Below, piece after piece: positions 23,051 to 36,122 of a stretch of 64,000 nt of DNA; position 1 is the first letter of the stretch; each line of letters starts with the position of its first letter. Source of the DNA: Podocnemis expansa (taxonomy: Eukaryota; Chordata; Testudines; Podocnemididae); NCBI GenBank assembly GCA_007922195.1, contig ML681997.1:8109483-8173482 (forward strand), read 5' to 3'. The translations under genes were made by a program, and so were the position numbers. The notes beneath the pieces are model-generated. The model was given only the letters and a program-made list of their open reading frames with translations, did not search any database and was not told where the DNA came from.

Positions 23051-23549
23051 GGGTATATCCACACACAGTCTTTAAATCAAAATAATGCAGATTATTTTGA
23101 TTTAAAAGATTGCAGGTCCACACTACGTTTCCTTATATCAAGATAAGGAGCTCCCTTATCTCGCAATAAGGAAAGTCATTTTGATATAATATAACCTAGT
23201 ATTATATTGAAAAGATGGTTTAATCGAAACTGTTATTTCAGAATAACACTGTGCAGATTTGTTATTTCAGTTTAAGAGTTTTGCCCTTCTCCTTCCAGGG
23301 TACTGTCCTTTTTCTATATATGGGGTGGCAGCATGGCCCTTCTAGGGGGCCTTCTTGCCACAATTTCCATAGGGCCCCTCTTCTAAATCAATCTAGCAAG
23401 TCCTGTCCATGGCCATGCTAGTTCGATTTGAGTTTTTAGTGGGGACAAGTTAAATCTATTTAACTTAAATCAGTTTAATGATTTTTATATAAATTCTATT
23501 AAATCAATTTAACTTAAATTGATGTAACTGCCCAAGTGTGGACATAGCC
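23051..23549 (+). mobile_element. A/T-rich MITE, 3-bp duplication group, family B copy 2
   Basis: Ends GGGTATATCCACACA and, inverted, GGCTATGTCCACACTTGG; flanked exactly by ttg (23048-23050, 23550-23552). Shares its non-palindromic core (gcaagtcctgtccatgg, catgctagttcgattt) with 45036-45540 and, inverted, with 10052-10572. Confidence 0.88.
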
Positions 23550-23639
23550 TTGGAGTCTGACTGTGATACTAAATCATTTCAGCCTGATGTCTCAGAGACT
23601 CAGGAACTGCCCGGACAGGAGGAATAGGCATGGAAAGGG

Positions 23640-23768
23640 AATTTCGAAAGGACAGCCGTGTTAGTCTAGTCGAGTAAAAAAACAACAAGGAGTTGTGTAG
23701 CACTTTAAGACTAACAGATTTATTTTTTGCATGAGCTTTCGTGGGAGAAGATCCCACTTCCTCAGATG
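23640..23768 (+). repeat. PLE-associated short repeat
   Basis: ccgtgttagtctagtcgag, then tgtgtagcactttaagacta and catgagctttcgtgggagaa...cttcctcagatgc. Orphan copy. Confidence 0.75.
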
Positions 23769-23999
23769 CTTTGAAGATGACTGTTTCAGGGTGAGGTCAG
23801 CTGTGCTGGTAGAGGACAGTGCTGACCTTTTCTGTGTGGGCCTGTGAAAATGTAGTCTTAAGTAAAGCTGTAAAGTGAATATATCTTTATCACATTGCTT
23901 TAGGAGCTGCTTTTCATTTGAGTGTCTAACTGATGCTGTACTGTATTTGTCGTTGTCAAGCTTTCCATATATAGACTTCTTGGTGAATGTTCATAAGGT

Positions 24000-24200
24000 T
24001 TCAGATACAAATGACTTCATCCCCACAATACCCTTGCAAGATAGGGGACATGACTTCACCCTCATTTTAAAGGTGGGGCATTGGAGACAGAGAAATGTAT
24101 AAATGACTTGTATCAAGTCCCACAGGTAACTGGGGCAGAGCTAGGAGGTTGAACTCAGATCTTCTGCTCTGAACTCAGTTCTAGGCCAGGCTTTTAGTCC
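24000..24200 (+). repeat. MIR-like SINE remnant
   Basis: ctcattttaaaggtggggca, then atgacttgtatcaagtccca, caggtaactggggcagagct and aggttgaactcagatcttct. Old and diverged. Confidence 0.6.
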
Positions 24201-25885
24201 CAAGATGGCGTGTTTGTCAATTGCTTTTCAACGTTATGCTTAAAAGGGCAGTGCCATGATTAACAAGCTCATGTGAGAATGCATGCTTCCCTCTGCAGCC
24301 CAGCTGTTCGACAGACACAATAGGAAGCACTGGTTGTTATGAATAAATGAAAATGTATCTTAATGTGAAAGACCTGGAAGATGTCCCTAGCCCCCCAGCT
24401 AGAAAGAGCTGTTCCTGCGCCACATCCTGATACAGCGGGGAATGCTGGGTCTGAGCGCATTCAGAGTACCCTGCCTTCCAGCAGTCCCCTGGTGGCGTCA
24501 GGGTGGGGCTTTGTTAGTTTGCTTTTTTTCAGAGCAGCCTTCACACTGCTTCCAAGTTTCACATGTTTCTGACAAACAGCATCTCCGGCCACAGTCTGTG
24601 GTTAGCTGACATCATCAGCAAGTCAAAACAAACTACGCACGCAGAAGGAGCACCTGTTCAGCAGCAGGCATAAAGAAGGAGGTATGGATGTATTTTCAGA
24701 TGAGATTTGTGAAGCAGAAGGTGAGTCTAAGGGGCAGAGACTTACCCAAAGGTCGTTCCTGATGGCAGGAGCGACTGTGGAGATGGTTCTTGCCTCATCC
24801 ATGCCCACGCCATGAAAAGGGACCAAGGATGCTACTGATGGAAGAAAGATGGGAGCAGAAAGAAAAGAGAAAGTCATGTTCAGTGAGTCAGGCTGGATCA
24901 CGTCAGTAGAGACTGGTAGGGATTTTGTTTTTAAGTGGACAGTTGTGACCAGATCCCTGATGTGAGTGATGTTAATGGTGTCTCACCAATTTAGAAGAGT
25001 CTTGTGCATTACTAATATTATGTATTAGCTTAACCTTGGCTGTAACCAGAGGCTCCAGCAAAGATCAGGGCCCTAATTTCCTAGGAACTTTACACGCTCA
25101 TAGCAAGAGATGGTACCTTTCTGGTATCACTTACAATCTAAACAGACAAGGTAAAAGGGGTGAGAAAATAAGCTGTTATTATTAACGTACTGTTATTTTT
25201 ACCAGTCAGGAGCCAAGGTCCAGAAATGTTATGTTACTCACCCTGGGCAGACAGGAAGTCTGGTACAGAACAGGGAAGAGACCCCAGAGGTGTCCAGGAC
25301 AAACTCAGTTCGGGGATTTTCCCTTTGCTCAGAGAACTCAGTTGGAACTTTGACATTGATTTCAGCTGGATGAGGAGCAGGCCCTCTCTTCAAACAGCTG
25401 AACCGATATAAACAATTGTGGCCTTAGTTAATGCCAGTCATGTACTCAGTCAGCACTGACCAATAAAATAAATACAAATAAAAAAGATGGCCCCCAAAAC
25501 ACTCCCATTCATTTAGCAGGATCTTGTAATCTATGCACTGGTAGTAGAACACAAATGATATCAGTGTCCACTTACATAAAGAAGAAAGCCTGGACTTGAA
25601 CCACAGACCTGATAGTCGACAAATGCTTTGATGAATATCTGGTTCAGCACCCTGCATTGAAGCAGGTTATGCATAAAGAAGAATAGAAGTGCATACATGT
25701 AACAGAAAATACGGAATCAACCATTGCGTTGTGTGTGTACATATGCTTGTTCTGCAAAGTGAATTCTTGACGTATGGTGATGCTTGAACAATGAACATTG
25801 CTGGTTACGTTATGCACCTCCTAGGATGAATTTTGCCTAGCAGAACTGAATAGCAACAAGACCGAAGAGCCATTTATTTTACAAT
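24201..25885. other. Unassigned sequence
   Basis: No supported exon. 25160-25420 may be a further MIR-like remnant, and 25560-25640 an inverted tRNA-like SINE head (cttgaaccacagacctgat), both too diverged to call firmly. Confidence 0.35.
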
Positions 25886-25889
25886 TACT

Positions 25890-26290
25890 CTACTTTTCCA
25901 GAGACAAGCTGGACAAGGTGATTTTTTTTAAATTGAACCAACACTTGGTGCTGAGAGACAAGCTTTCCAGGTTACACAGACCTCTTCTTTAGCACTGGAA
26001 AATGTACGCTGAATGTCACAGATAAATACAAGGTGGAACCAATTGTCTTGCATGAGTAATGAACACAGATTTCAAGGGTCCATTCAAGGTGAAGCCATAA
26101 AGGGGAAAGGAAGGGAGAGGCAGGGGGTGGGGGAGGATGGGGGGGAAGAAAGATTGTTAGCTAGTTAGGTGTGGCAATAAGCCATCAAGGCAGTGCCTCC
26201 ATTCACTCCATGATTTTTAGTGTCTTGCAAAGTTAAGAATTTAAGCTCCCAGGCTCTTCTTCAGAAAGTGCCGAGTGGGTTTCCTTTGAG
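25890..26290 (+). repeat. Second short-repeat family (gacaagctttccaggttaca type)
   Basis: Text gagagacaagctttccaggt, tacacagacctcttctttag, then a long purine-rich stretch (26095-26150) and ccaggctcttcttcagaaag. 39620-39750 carries a related unit (aaaatcttttattggatca, accaacagaagttggc). Possibly another PLE or SINE end; unresolved. Confidence 0.45.
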
Positions 26291-27800
26291 AATGAGGCCT
26301 GAGAGGTGAGCTACAGAGTAATTGTTTTGTGTAACTATAGCTATAGATAACTAACTTTGATTAACTATAACCATAACTTTGCTGTGACACTGGCCCCCAC
26401 CACAGTCAGGAGAGAAGCATTGTCAAATGTGACATGCTGGTTTATCACAAGAGGCATCATCTCCTGCCCAATAAAAGATGGCCCATAGACACTAGTCAAA
26501 CCATTATCGAATATTAGTGGGCAAAAGACTTTTTCGATTGTTTTTCCTCATACCTATGAAGATGGTACAGCAACAAATGTTTGTCCCATCATAGCTTGAA
26601 CTCTGGGGGAAGGGAATTAATAATCCCAGTCAAGAAGAAATTGTCATCACTATGTTGCTTGGAATTTGGAGAATGCAATATTTCTAAGCACAGGCAGGAG
26701 ATCCCCATGCCTGAATATTGTTATGTGTTGATTTTTGGTGGAAGGGACTATTTATCACAAAGGCAGGCTTGTCTCATTGACAAGACAAGCCAGTATGCCC
26801 AAGAAGATGGTCTGTGATGCCATGTAAAAGCTGTTACAGTGTCTGAGGAGTGGTGCTTGTTACAAGAAAAGCAGACAAGGATGTAAACATCCTTATGATT
26901 TCTCAATCCATTCAGATCTGAGTTGAGGTGACAAGTATGTAAATTTTTTTTTTTTTTTGCATTGCTGATCTCTGAACTCTGATGTTCTGAATGTCCTTAA
27001 AACTCAACAATATATAGGGAGAGATGTCAAAATATTGGTACTACTCTTCTAGTCTGCAAACACCTGTGATGCAGAGATCAGCATTAACAGAGCAGTCACA
27101 TTCCACACAGCTTGTCACACCAGACTGACACCAAGCTTGAATGCTGTCTACTTCACAAGCAAAGAGAGAGAGAGACATCCTTGACATGTTCAGGTCAAAA
27201 AATGCAGAACTGACTCGATGCTCTGGTGTTCCAGAGCAATGTAGTGTAATAATCCAAGTGGTGGAATCACATTATAAGCAAAACACATGCTAAATAAATA
27301 CTATATAACTAACACTTGTGCTGTTTGAGAAGCTGGAGCGTATCCCTCGGATCACTCCAAGTTGCTTTGTTGGTGGCAAACTGTTGTATCTAGCTACTGA
27401 CAGTAAGCAAAGAGCAGGAATCCTCATTAGCCACAACAGTGTCAGTCATTAGGAGTCCAGAAAGACATCCACAGCTGTCAGTTTACACCAGTGGAAGACC
27501 ACTTATGTAGGAAGGCACAGGAAATAATGGAAAGAAAGCCAGCTGAAACAAGCAGATGTACATCTGCAGACATGTGCTTTGGGCCACTCCTCTCTCTTTA
27601 TGTTGCTCTTCTTGCCTCCGCCCAATCTGGATTCTGATCCTTTTTGTGTCATGCGCCCCCTTTTCTCATACATACTGCTCTCTCCCTGCATGTCGTGTTT
27701 CAGATTTCTGTGTAAAGCCCCCCCACCCCGCTCCAAACCTCCTGGCGTATTATATAGCTGATGGCCTCAGTTCAATCCGTTTATGTTGGATGCATCTCCT
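26291..27800. other. Unassigned sequence
   Basis: No supported gene or repeat apart from a T-run at 26946-26960 and a short (ag)n run near 27165. Open frames on both strands at 27503-27930 overlap each other and lack domains. Confidence 0.4.
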
Positions 27801-27962
27801 CAGTGGGGCTCCCAACCTGAGGATCACAAAAAAAGTTTCAAGCAGTCACATACACTGTCCCTTGTTTCATGTATGGATTGGAAAGGTGGGTGAGAGGCAT
27901 AGCTCAAAACTATTTTCTGTGGTGGCATAGGGGCAGGGTGTGGGAAAGAGTGAGACCCACTG
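27801..27962. mobile_element. Probable hAT-type MITE
   Basis: Ends CAGTGGGGCTCCCAACC and, inverted, CAGTGGGTCTCACTC. No clear 8-bp flanking duplication remains. Confidence 0.55.
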
Positions 27963-27970
27963 GTCTAAAC

Positions 27971-29227
27971 TGCAGGCCAAAAATTGCCTAGAGGTAGAGT
28001 TTACTCAACCTCATAGATGTCGGTAGCGTAGTGAGTGAGGACAGGAGCCAGCCTTGTGTTTTTTGTTTAGATTGCTGGAGGGAATGAAGTGGTGGGGAGG
28101 GTGTCCCATCCCGTGCACCACCTGTGCCAAGATAATCAAATATTATATTGTTGCTGAGGATTAAAGGCTTGATTTTACATCCATGGCAGCCCCCTGGCTG
28201 CAATAATACAATCTCAGGCCTTAAATGACCCACCATTGACAATCTGGAAGACTTCTTACCAAGTGAAGGTCTCTCTAGGCTAAGATTAGTGGAGCCACAT
28301 GAGCAGCCTTCTTTTCATTGCCAGCAACAGCTGCCAGACGTTTTTCCTCCAATTCTACCAACAAACAACAGAAGTAACCTGCTGAAGATGCTATTTACCA
28401 CACAAAAACAGGGCCAGGTCCCCTGTAAACAGACATAGTCCTGTTTTACACCAGCCTATGTCCCCCCTCCCTCCCGCCAATGTGATTTGCCCCGTGTTGA
28501 CATTTTTAACACAGGGACCTGTGCTGTTATGCTATTAGTCTACACAACACGATCTAAAAAGTCTACCTTATCAGTGTGGCTAGGTACAATTTGCTCCTAC
28601 TGATACCCAGCTCTGTACATAACATGGATATACCATACTGGTGTCCTGATTCAGCTTTAGCTGCTACTAAGGGTTATTTCAATCCCTAAAAGCACATTCC
28701 CTTTTCATCTCTGGTCTTTCCTTTCCTCATCAGATTTGTTTTTTCCCCATCTTCGATGACTGACATACATGTGAATGGCCATGCAACACTTTGAAAGATG
28801 CTGTTTTACACATTTCTCCCAGCTTCGTTCTTGATGCCACTCTGGCCAGAGCATTATTTTTTATTCAGTAACTTGGAACAGGCCCATTTGAATTTTATGA
28901 ACAATGAGCTTCCCATGTGTCCCAAGAAAAGGAGGCACAGATCCTGGAATTTTGGGGGTTGCGAGGGGAGGATTTTGTTTTGCAAGATTTGGGACCTGCA
29001 AATAATTAAGTCATGCCCTTGTTCCCTGCAAGTTTTTGGCAGCTAGAAGAGAAATCATTTATTTACACAGGTTTTTAGTCAGCCTCTGAATGCTTTTGAG
29101 ATGCTGAATGCTTTTGAGATGTCCTCAGTGCCCTCAACGCTCATTGACTTTAGTGGGGGTTCAGGGTGCTTAGCAGCTCTGGGAAACACCCATTACTTCA
29201 TGTGATCAAGCCCATTCTTTGTCTATC
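27971..29227. other. Unassigned sequence
   Basis: No supported gene. A 17-bp tandem duplication (tgaatgcttttgagatg) lies at about 29087-29121. Confidence 0.4.
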
Positions 29228-29340
29228 TTATCTATTTAGATTGTAACCTCTTCAGTGCAGGAATGGTATCTTACTACATACAGTGCCTGGCACAAGGAAG
29301 GTCTGAAATCAGGTTGGGTCTCTAGGTATTAGTGTAAAAC
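29228..29340 (+). repeat. SINE/LINE 3' tail, diverged
   Basis: ttagattgtaacctcttcag, tacagtgcctggcacaagga, ctctaggtattagtgtaaaa, ending ataataat. Confidence 0.5.
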
Positions 29341-29483
29341 ATAATAATTCCTGCCATTCTGATTAATATTCAAAACAAATACTGGAGCAGATTCCTTTTG
29401 CCACTTAGAAGAAAGAAAAAAGGGCACATTAACCTCCCCCAAGCCTGCTGTCATAAAAATAAGCTTCCAACCAATATCCTGGT

Positions 29484-29618
29484 CGGGGCTGTAACTAGGG
29501 CAGGGCAACCAGGGCTTTGGCCCAGGTGCCCCAGACTGGCTCCATTTGGCCACTTGATCAAAGGGCACATCCTGCTCCAGATGCTCCCTGGGTGCCGAAA
29601 TTCCTAGTTCCAGCACTG
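29484..29618. mobile_element. hAT-type MITE
   Basis: Ends CGGGGCTGTAACTAGG and, inverted, CAGTGCTGGAACTAGG. Flanks atcctggt and atcatgtt match at 6 of 8. Confidence 0.75.
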
Positions 29619-29679
29619 ATCATGTTATCACAGTATGCATCCTCCCACACACACACAGCCTTAGCGTATGATCTGTGTA

Positions 29680-30930
29680 ACTTTTCTGTTCACCTTTGCA
29701 ATGTAATTGTATGGTTTAACGCAAAAAATGCCATGCAAGGCCTTTTGCTTTGCATTATTATCATGTTTCCTGCAGCATCATACATGTGAAACTTGTCCCT
29801 GTATATTTCACATGGCTCAAGTAGGAACATGTAATCAGGGCTCCAAACACACACCCAGAGAAAAATACGCAGGACAGTGGGCTAGCTAAATGCCTGTAGC
29901 ACCTTCTCTGGAGATGGGGAGATCTCTCACCCTCCCTGAACAGAGAGTGACTTGGTCACGGGGAGGAGGGAAGGGGATTTGAAGAGAGAAATAGTCACAC
30001 TTTGAACTGTTTGGGGCGTCTCGCTGGAGAAACTCCATCTTGAAACATCACCATCTACAAGCACGGACTGTGTCCTGCCCATTGCCCGGAACCAATTACA
30101 TGCAGGAGGCTTGTGCGGACTGATATAGGAGTGGAGCTCCACCTAGCAAAGCAGCATAAGTCGGGGGTCCAGGAGTGGGCAAGCGGGGAGTCACAGCAGC
30201 ACCCCGACCAGATTCCAGGAGGCCAACATCACACATGGTATCCCAGAAATCTTAACCCAGTCTTCAAGACGATCCAGCAATGTAGAGTAGTTTACTTTGC
30301 TAAGAACCACATTAGCTCTGAGCAGCAAAGGTGGTGATTTGATGAGCAAGTTTGTCGAACTGCTGTAGAAAGGCTTGGAGGAAGCATGCTAAAGGGTTGG
30401 CCTGTGCGAAAGCAATCTGGCCATGAGACGGTGTGTGGGAGCAGCAACTGATTTATGGCCCTAATCCTGAAAGATGTCCTGCCCAGACCAACCCAGAGAG
30501 AGGGACCCAGATGACGTCTCCACCTCTACTGGCTCCCACTAAATCCAAAACACCATGAGGGGTTTGGGAGTTTGTCTCATTCTTTCTTTTATACACACAC
30601 CTCCCTCTCTTTCTCTGTCATTTTCCTTCCCCAGCTTTTTTCTTCTCTTTCCTCTCCCTCTCCTTTTTGCCTTCTGCCTAAAAAGAATCTGATTCAGCCA
30701 GGCAAGACCATGTAGGGCAAGTCATTGCAATATTTCCATAAGCCCGGTTTGAGGAAGGAGCAATTAAAAGCAATGCCTTAAAAAGTCCCATGCTGGTACA
30801 AGTTTGCCAGACCTTGGAGTGACTGATCCGCCTGTGTCCTGTGCCTGTGTTTGTCCATCGGCTTGTGACAGTTGGTATGTCTGCACCATCTACCACTTGC
30901 CAGGTGTAATAAAATTACCATAGTTTAAGA
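29680..30930 (+). repeat. Candidate LTR-like repeat
   Basis: 29683-29790 is homologous to 41125-41235 (shared ttttctgttcac, gtaattgtatg, ccctgcagcatcat-type blocks), so at least this part is repetitive. The remainder has a promoter-to-terminator look, with a pyrimidine tract at 30570-30680 and aataaa at 30909, but no second terminal repeat, primer site or gag/pol is visible. Function unproven. Confidence 0.35.
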
Positions 30931-31149
30931 CAGGACTGACGAGCTGTTTGTGGTTTTGGGCAAGTCATTTAAGATAACGTTTTCAAACCTCAGTATCTAC
31001 AATTAGCCTCCAGCTCCATCCTTGGACAGCTAAACAAATAACCTTGTTTTTCAAAAATTGCTGGCAGTTGTGGATACTGCGTACCAAGGAAAACCAGGTT
31101 ACTTTGTTAGGCATCTAAGTACAGATTGAAATGCCCTAACGTCAGGCTC

Positions 31150-31330
31150 CCATACTAAAAGTTTGGCCTTCACCTTTCTGCCTCAGTTTCCTCTTCTGAG
31201 AAAGGGGAATAATTCCCTAACTCACAAAGGTTTGGAGATCAATAATTGTTTGTAAAATCTTTAGAGACTGAAAAGAGCATCACATATATGCTAAGTACTA
31301 TCCGCTTTTTGACTCTGTTGGTGCAATAAA
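31150..31330 (+). repeat. MIR-like SINE core and tail
   Basis: ctgcctcagtttcctcttct, then gaataattccctaactcaca, ggtttggagatcaat and catcacatatatgctaagta. Order matches the old amniote core-SINE. Confidence 0.65.
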
Positions 31331-31917
31331 AATCTTGTTTTAAAGTTGCTTCAAATTCACCTTAAAATACTAAGATAGTTGGCAATACCACATTATAAAT
31401 AGACACCAATTGAGTCAATTGGAATTAACCTAATAAGTAAAAAGAAATATATTCACTGATCTTAACTTCATTTCATAATTTACAAAGACAACGTAAAAGC
31501 CCTGCCCATCAACTGTCACTCCTGGTACGATGACAACAGCAGCTAACATAACTATTTTTGAAGTCTTTGAAAAAATCACTAAGCCAGCAGCACTGTCTTG
31601 TCAAAACCATCACCATAACTGACAACGTAAGCAACAAAAGACAGAAAACAGAAATCCAAATCATTATTTTACTTTATGCCAATATTTGCTCCAGATCCAA
31701 GCGCTCTGCCCAGCCTCTGACAATCTACTTTATTCCAATAATGTCATCTTAGGTGAGGCTCAGCTGAAGGAATGGAAATACATACAATGCCCTTTAGAAT
31801 TTCTCTTTGTCGTTTTATAAGATGTGAAATGTTTTATGTTGACATTACTGTATGCCAGTTAGTTGTTGAAAACACACAATGGGAACCATAGAGCTGCCGG
31901 GCTTATGTTTTTAGGAA
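31331..31917. other. Unassigned A/T-rich sequence
   Basis: Nothing recognisable on either strand. Confidence 0.4.
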
Positions 31918-31922
31918 ACTGA

Positions 31923-32200
31923 GGCTATGTCTATACTGACAGCGGCAATTTCGCCGCCGTCAGTGCACCCATCTGGGACTGGATCGCATTGTATATGAAC
32001 TTGCCACGCCGCTCCTGGAAGTCAGTCCCAGAAGGCCTTGGGGCCAGGGGGCTTAGGGAAAGTCCCTTGCAGTTGGTTTTTTCATAATGTGTTGCAGTGG
32101 CTTTAAAAGTTGCAGCTACTTACAGAAGGACTTTTGCATTCCTTGCGTAACTGGCAGTTGACTGCCACCAAATTTGCCCCAAGTACATGCAGCAACACAA
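31923..32200 (+). mobile_element. MITE related to 43299-43571 and 60799-61087
   Basis: Begins GGCTATGTCTATACTGAC with a short internal palindrome (gcggcaatttcgccgc). Shared blocks with the other two copies: tatgaacttgc, cttgcgtaactggcagttgac. Right end not clearly delimited. Confidence 0.6.
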
Positions 32201-33564
32201 AGTCATCCTAAATCCAGTTTGGCCCCAGAAGGATGTTCCCAGCATAGGTCATCTATGCCACTCTCTTTTGCAATCAGCATGGCAGTGAGGCCAAAAGACG
32301 GGGGCATGGCCAAGCCTTCACTCCATCCCAGCAAACCTAAACTATTGTAATGCTCATTTGAGGCTATGGGGATATGGCATAATTTAGAGCAATCCTCGGG
32401 CTGCTCTATATAGAACTGGTCTGGCATCCAGTCAGTCTACCACAAGGCTGAGAGACACCTCTGCACATCCCCCTGCACAAGAACGCTATACCGTGTCTCA
32501 GCTACAGTTAGGCACTGCAGCTAACTGTGTAGCCTGACCCGCTGACAGCCCCTCATTGTGTTATAGTGAAGCATGGTGACACTGAACTGCCCCATTTGCT
32601 CAATGCCTGTAATAAGCCATTGAGCATCTGAGGAATTTGAGAGGGAATGTTGTCTATTGTACAGCATTAGGGAACAAGCCTGTACAATTTAACTGAGAAT
32701 TGTATGTCTGCTATGGAATTCAATGGCTCCGTTTAATCATTCTGCAGAGAGGAGCTCATTCTCCATTCCATTCTACTGGGCTTTTCCACACAGAAAAACA
32801 CCGGTAACCTTCAGCAAAAAGGCATGAGGATCAGAAAAGCTCACTCAGTCCTTCTGCCTGTGAGCATGTTGTTGCTGAGTCACGATGCCCATGCTCTCAG
32901 GATGTATTTTGCAATGAGCACGATGCAAATACCTGACTGTGGAAGAGATTAGGCAGAGTAGCTTAAAAGCATAGTCCCGATCTCTGGCTGCAGGTGAGTA
33001 TATCTGGCACAAAACCTTATTGTGGCAGGGAAGGGGAGGTGGTACAGCAAGCTCCATGCTTACCTTTGTGCTCCCCCAATCCCTGGGATTGCTAAAGGCC
33101 AGCACAGCCCCCAGCAGAAGTTAGAGCGGTGTCTAGGGCCATTACACAAGCTGGATTGCCAGCGTTCAACCCTAACTTCTCCCTTAAACCAGAGGGTGGC
33201 GAGAAGTGATGGCGCCCTACTCTAGCTGACGAATCCCCAACACTATCGTATTCATGGCTGCTCTGGTAAAAGTGCTTTCATGGCCCTTTGCGCTAGGCCA
33301 ATAGTTCATTGCTAAAGCTTCTTAGCTGGGTTGTGTGCCTGTGATAGTTACCAGTGTGCTAGCCAGGGAAAAGATGTTTCTCCGCAGACCACAGAGCAGC
33401 ACGAGACTCAAGGGCATCAAGTCCCTGATGCTGCAAACTTCCTGGGTGTCCTTGGGTGAGTCATTCAGGGTGCGCGTCACAAAGATGTTTAGATGCCTAA
33501 TTCCCACTGAAGCCAAAATGGCATTAATTGCCTAAATACCCTTGCAAATCCTGCCCTGAGTCTT
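32201..33564. other. Unassigned sequence
   Basis: Frames shorter than 90 codons on both strands with no domain; no repeat boundaries recognised. Confidence 0.4.
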
Positions 33565-33567
33565 TTT

Positions 33568-33953
33568 GGCTATGTCTACACTAGGAAAAGTTAGTTCGAA
33601 TTTGTTAATTTGAACTAGTATGTTCAAGTTTAGTTCAAATTAAAATCAAACTTATTAGTTCAAATGAACAAAGTGGACTGATTTGACTTAATGTAAAGTC
33701 AAATTAGTCCACTTTGTTAATTTGAACTAACTGCTATTAGTTTAAATTTATTAAGTTTGAACTAAGGGTCAATCCTAGTCTACAACGCTCTTAGGTCAAA
33801 CTAAGAATTGAACTAACTGGCAGGTCCTACTAATTCAAGCTAAGCCTACTAATTCCTTAATTTGAACTAATGAAAGCCTAGTGTAGACAGGTATTAAGTT
33901 AGTCTGAATTAAGCCGCCTTAATTTGAACTAACTTGCAAGTGTAGACATATCC
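33568..33953. mobile_element. A/T-rich palindromic MITE, 3-bp duplication TTT
   Basis: Ends GGCTATGTCTACACTAGG and, inverted, GGATATGTCTACACTTGC; flanked by ttt on both sides (33565-33567, 33954-33956). Interior consists of inverted repeats around ttagttcaaatt. Confidence 0.88.
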
Positions 33954-33956
33954 TTT

Positions 33957-36040
33957 GTGCCTCAGTTTTATGGTACATTGAAGATAGCAAGGTGCTTGGA
34001 AATGACTGTAACAGGGCACTGTAAGTAGCTTAGATGGATAGGTTCACAGACCAGAAACAGGAGAAGGTGCAGTACCCTTCTATTGCCTCATTAACATACC
34101 TGACCTTGGTCCTGGAGGACCATTTCTAGGCAAGTTGAGCACTTAATTCCTTGTTTAGGACCATTAAATTGTTGTCCTGATTCCACTGGTGGTTCACTAC
34201 TGAAATCACTACTGATTTCACTGGTGGCTTTTGGGAGACAACCTCCACTACAACTAGATACCCCTGAGTGTGTAGCATGAGTGACCAGTCAGACATGCTT
34301 GAGACGCTGCCCCCCCACCCCCAGTGCTGAATTTGAACTCACAACTTAGAATTCAAAGGCTGTGTAGCAAAAATACCAATTTCTGGAGCCAAACTAACAT
34401 TAGTTACTTTAAGTCCATGAAGCTGGCTAAAACTTTAATGCATATCCAACATACCTTTAGCATCAAGCTGCATCACCTGAGCTGATAACAAATCTGCTTC
34501 TCTTGTGAGACCTGCAAAGGGCACAGTCCAAGGTGAAGTGGAGACTTAGAAGAAACAACTACCCACTTCTCAGAATTAACTCATCTTGAGCACTCTGGAG
34601 CCGATGACTTTAAAGAACCCTTTCACTGAACTTCAGTGCTGAAGTTTCCCACGTGATCTGTGATTTAAATCTATTTTACCAGCTAAACCAGCACCGCTTG
34701 GCCTCTCATTGTTTCATAAACATTCGTGACATAAGGGGATTTGAGTTTAGACAATGTACAAAGCATAAAGACTGTATTTAATTGAAAATGCAGAGAGCAT
34801 GTAGGTAGATGGAATGTAATTACTCAGGCTTGGAACTGACTAGGAAACCAGGTCTAACAGCTCTATTAACAGAAATAAAATGAAAACTGCCACTGGGATC
34901 TTTAAATAGCATAACCGATTAAGGTCTCAGGTTTACATCTTCATTATAAAATCTCTTTTCTGAGGCATAACTTCTGAGGAGCAAGCAGAAACCCATGTTC
35001 TGTTTTGGGGTGAGGGAGGACAGGGAGAAGATGGAGGAAAGGTGAATGATCGGGCCAAATGTCTGGGGCAAGATTTTCACCCTTCAAGGCAAAAATGTCC
35101 TAAAATATGTGTTAGATAGAAAGGTATGTCTCAACCACAAGGCAGGATTTGGACGTATGTCACACGCCTGTCCTGACTGGGTCACAGCTAGCATACTTCA
35201 GCATGTTTGAAATGACCATGAAAGAGTCCATGAAATAGAAGAGGGGACCGGGCAATGGGATAGATAACTTCATGATTTTCTGTTCTGTTCATTCCTTCTG
35301 AAGCACTTGGCATTGGCCACTGCCAGAAGACAGGACACTACACTAGTGGACCATTGGTCTCACCCAGTATAACTGTTCTTATTAAAATTTTTTCATGAAA
35401 AACTTTACTTGAAAAATTGGTCCAAGACAATTCGAAGGAAAAAGTATTTTGACCAGTTCAAGTGGCATCTATAAATTCTGGGGGAGCAGACGTCTATAGC
35501 CAGAGTAGCAAGGTAGCGTCACAGATTGCAGCATGTTGCTTTTTTGTGGGCGTTGCCATTCCCATGCCTCAAGGGGAAAAAAAAAATGAAGCAGAGAGGG
35601 TATTTCACTCATGGCTGTTCTGCTGTAGCATTAAGCAGACATGGGAAAGAAGAGAAGTCGTACAAGCCCCAAACTCAGCCCTGGACTTGCAACCTCAAAA
35701 TCCTCACCAGTCAGCACCCTCAGAAATCTCATACTCAGACTTCTAGCCCTTGACTTTTCCTAGTCCACAGCACACAAAGACTTCCTGTTTTTTTCTTCCC
35801 ATGACCCCAAACCAAAAAGGATTGCGGGATATAGTGTCACATAATGATGGGGGGCACTTTGTGAGTTGTGGAAATTTGTTTTGAAAAACATTTATGGTTA
35901 CAAAACTTATGCTACTAAACTATTGTATGATGTTCTACTTCTGAGCGAAAGACTAACTTAAATTAGTTGTATACTTCATATTTGTAACCATCTTTAATCG
36001 AAAAGGCCATCTTTTCGTATTTTATTTAACAATCTTTTAG
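33957..36040. other. Mostly unassigned sequence
   Basis: A possible inverted tRNA-SINE head lies at 34320-34390 (ctgaatttgaactcacaact). No supported exon before 36041. Confidence 0.35.
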
Positions 36041-36122
36041 CAGCATCTGTGGATGTGAAAGGACCAGAAATTCAGGACATAAATGCTTGTCTAAGGAATA
36101 CAATTAACGTACTGAAAAGAAG
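36041..36122 (+). CDS. Candidate internal exon A, gene unknown
   Basis: An acceptor with a pyrimidine-containing tract (aacaatcttttag, ending 36040) and a consensus donor (AAGAAG|gtaagg) bound an 82-bp segment. One frame is open throughout, with 26 full codons beginning ASVDVKGPEIQDINACLRNT; the other two frames contain stops. It enters with two bases and leaves with two, so it would join in frame to candidate exon B at 54659. I do not recognise the protein. A short open segment between chance splice motifs is the alternative explanation. Confidence 0.35.

Noticed and set aside
29680..30930. Solo LTR of an endogenous retrovirus
   Set aside because: No matching second LTR, primer site, TG...CA ends or viral gene remnant could be shown, so it is listed only as LTR-like.
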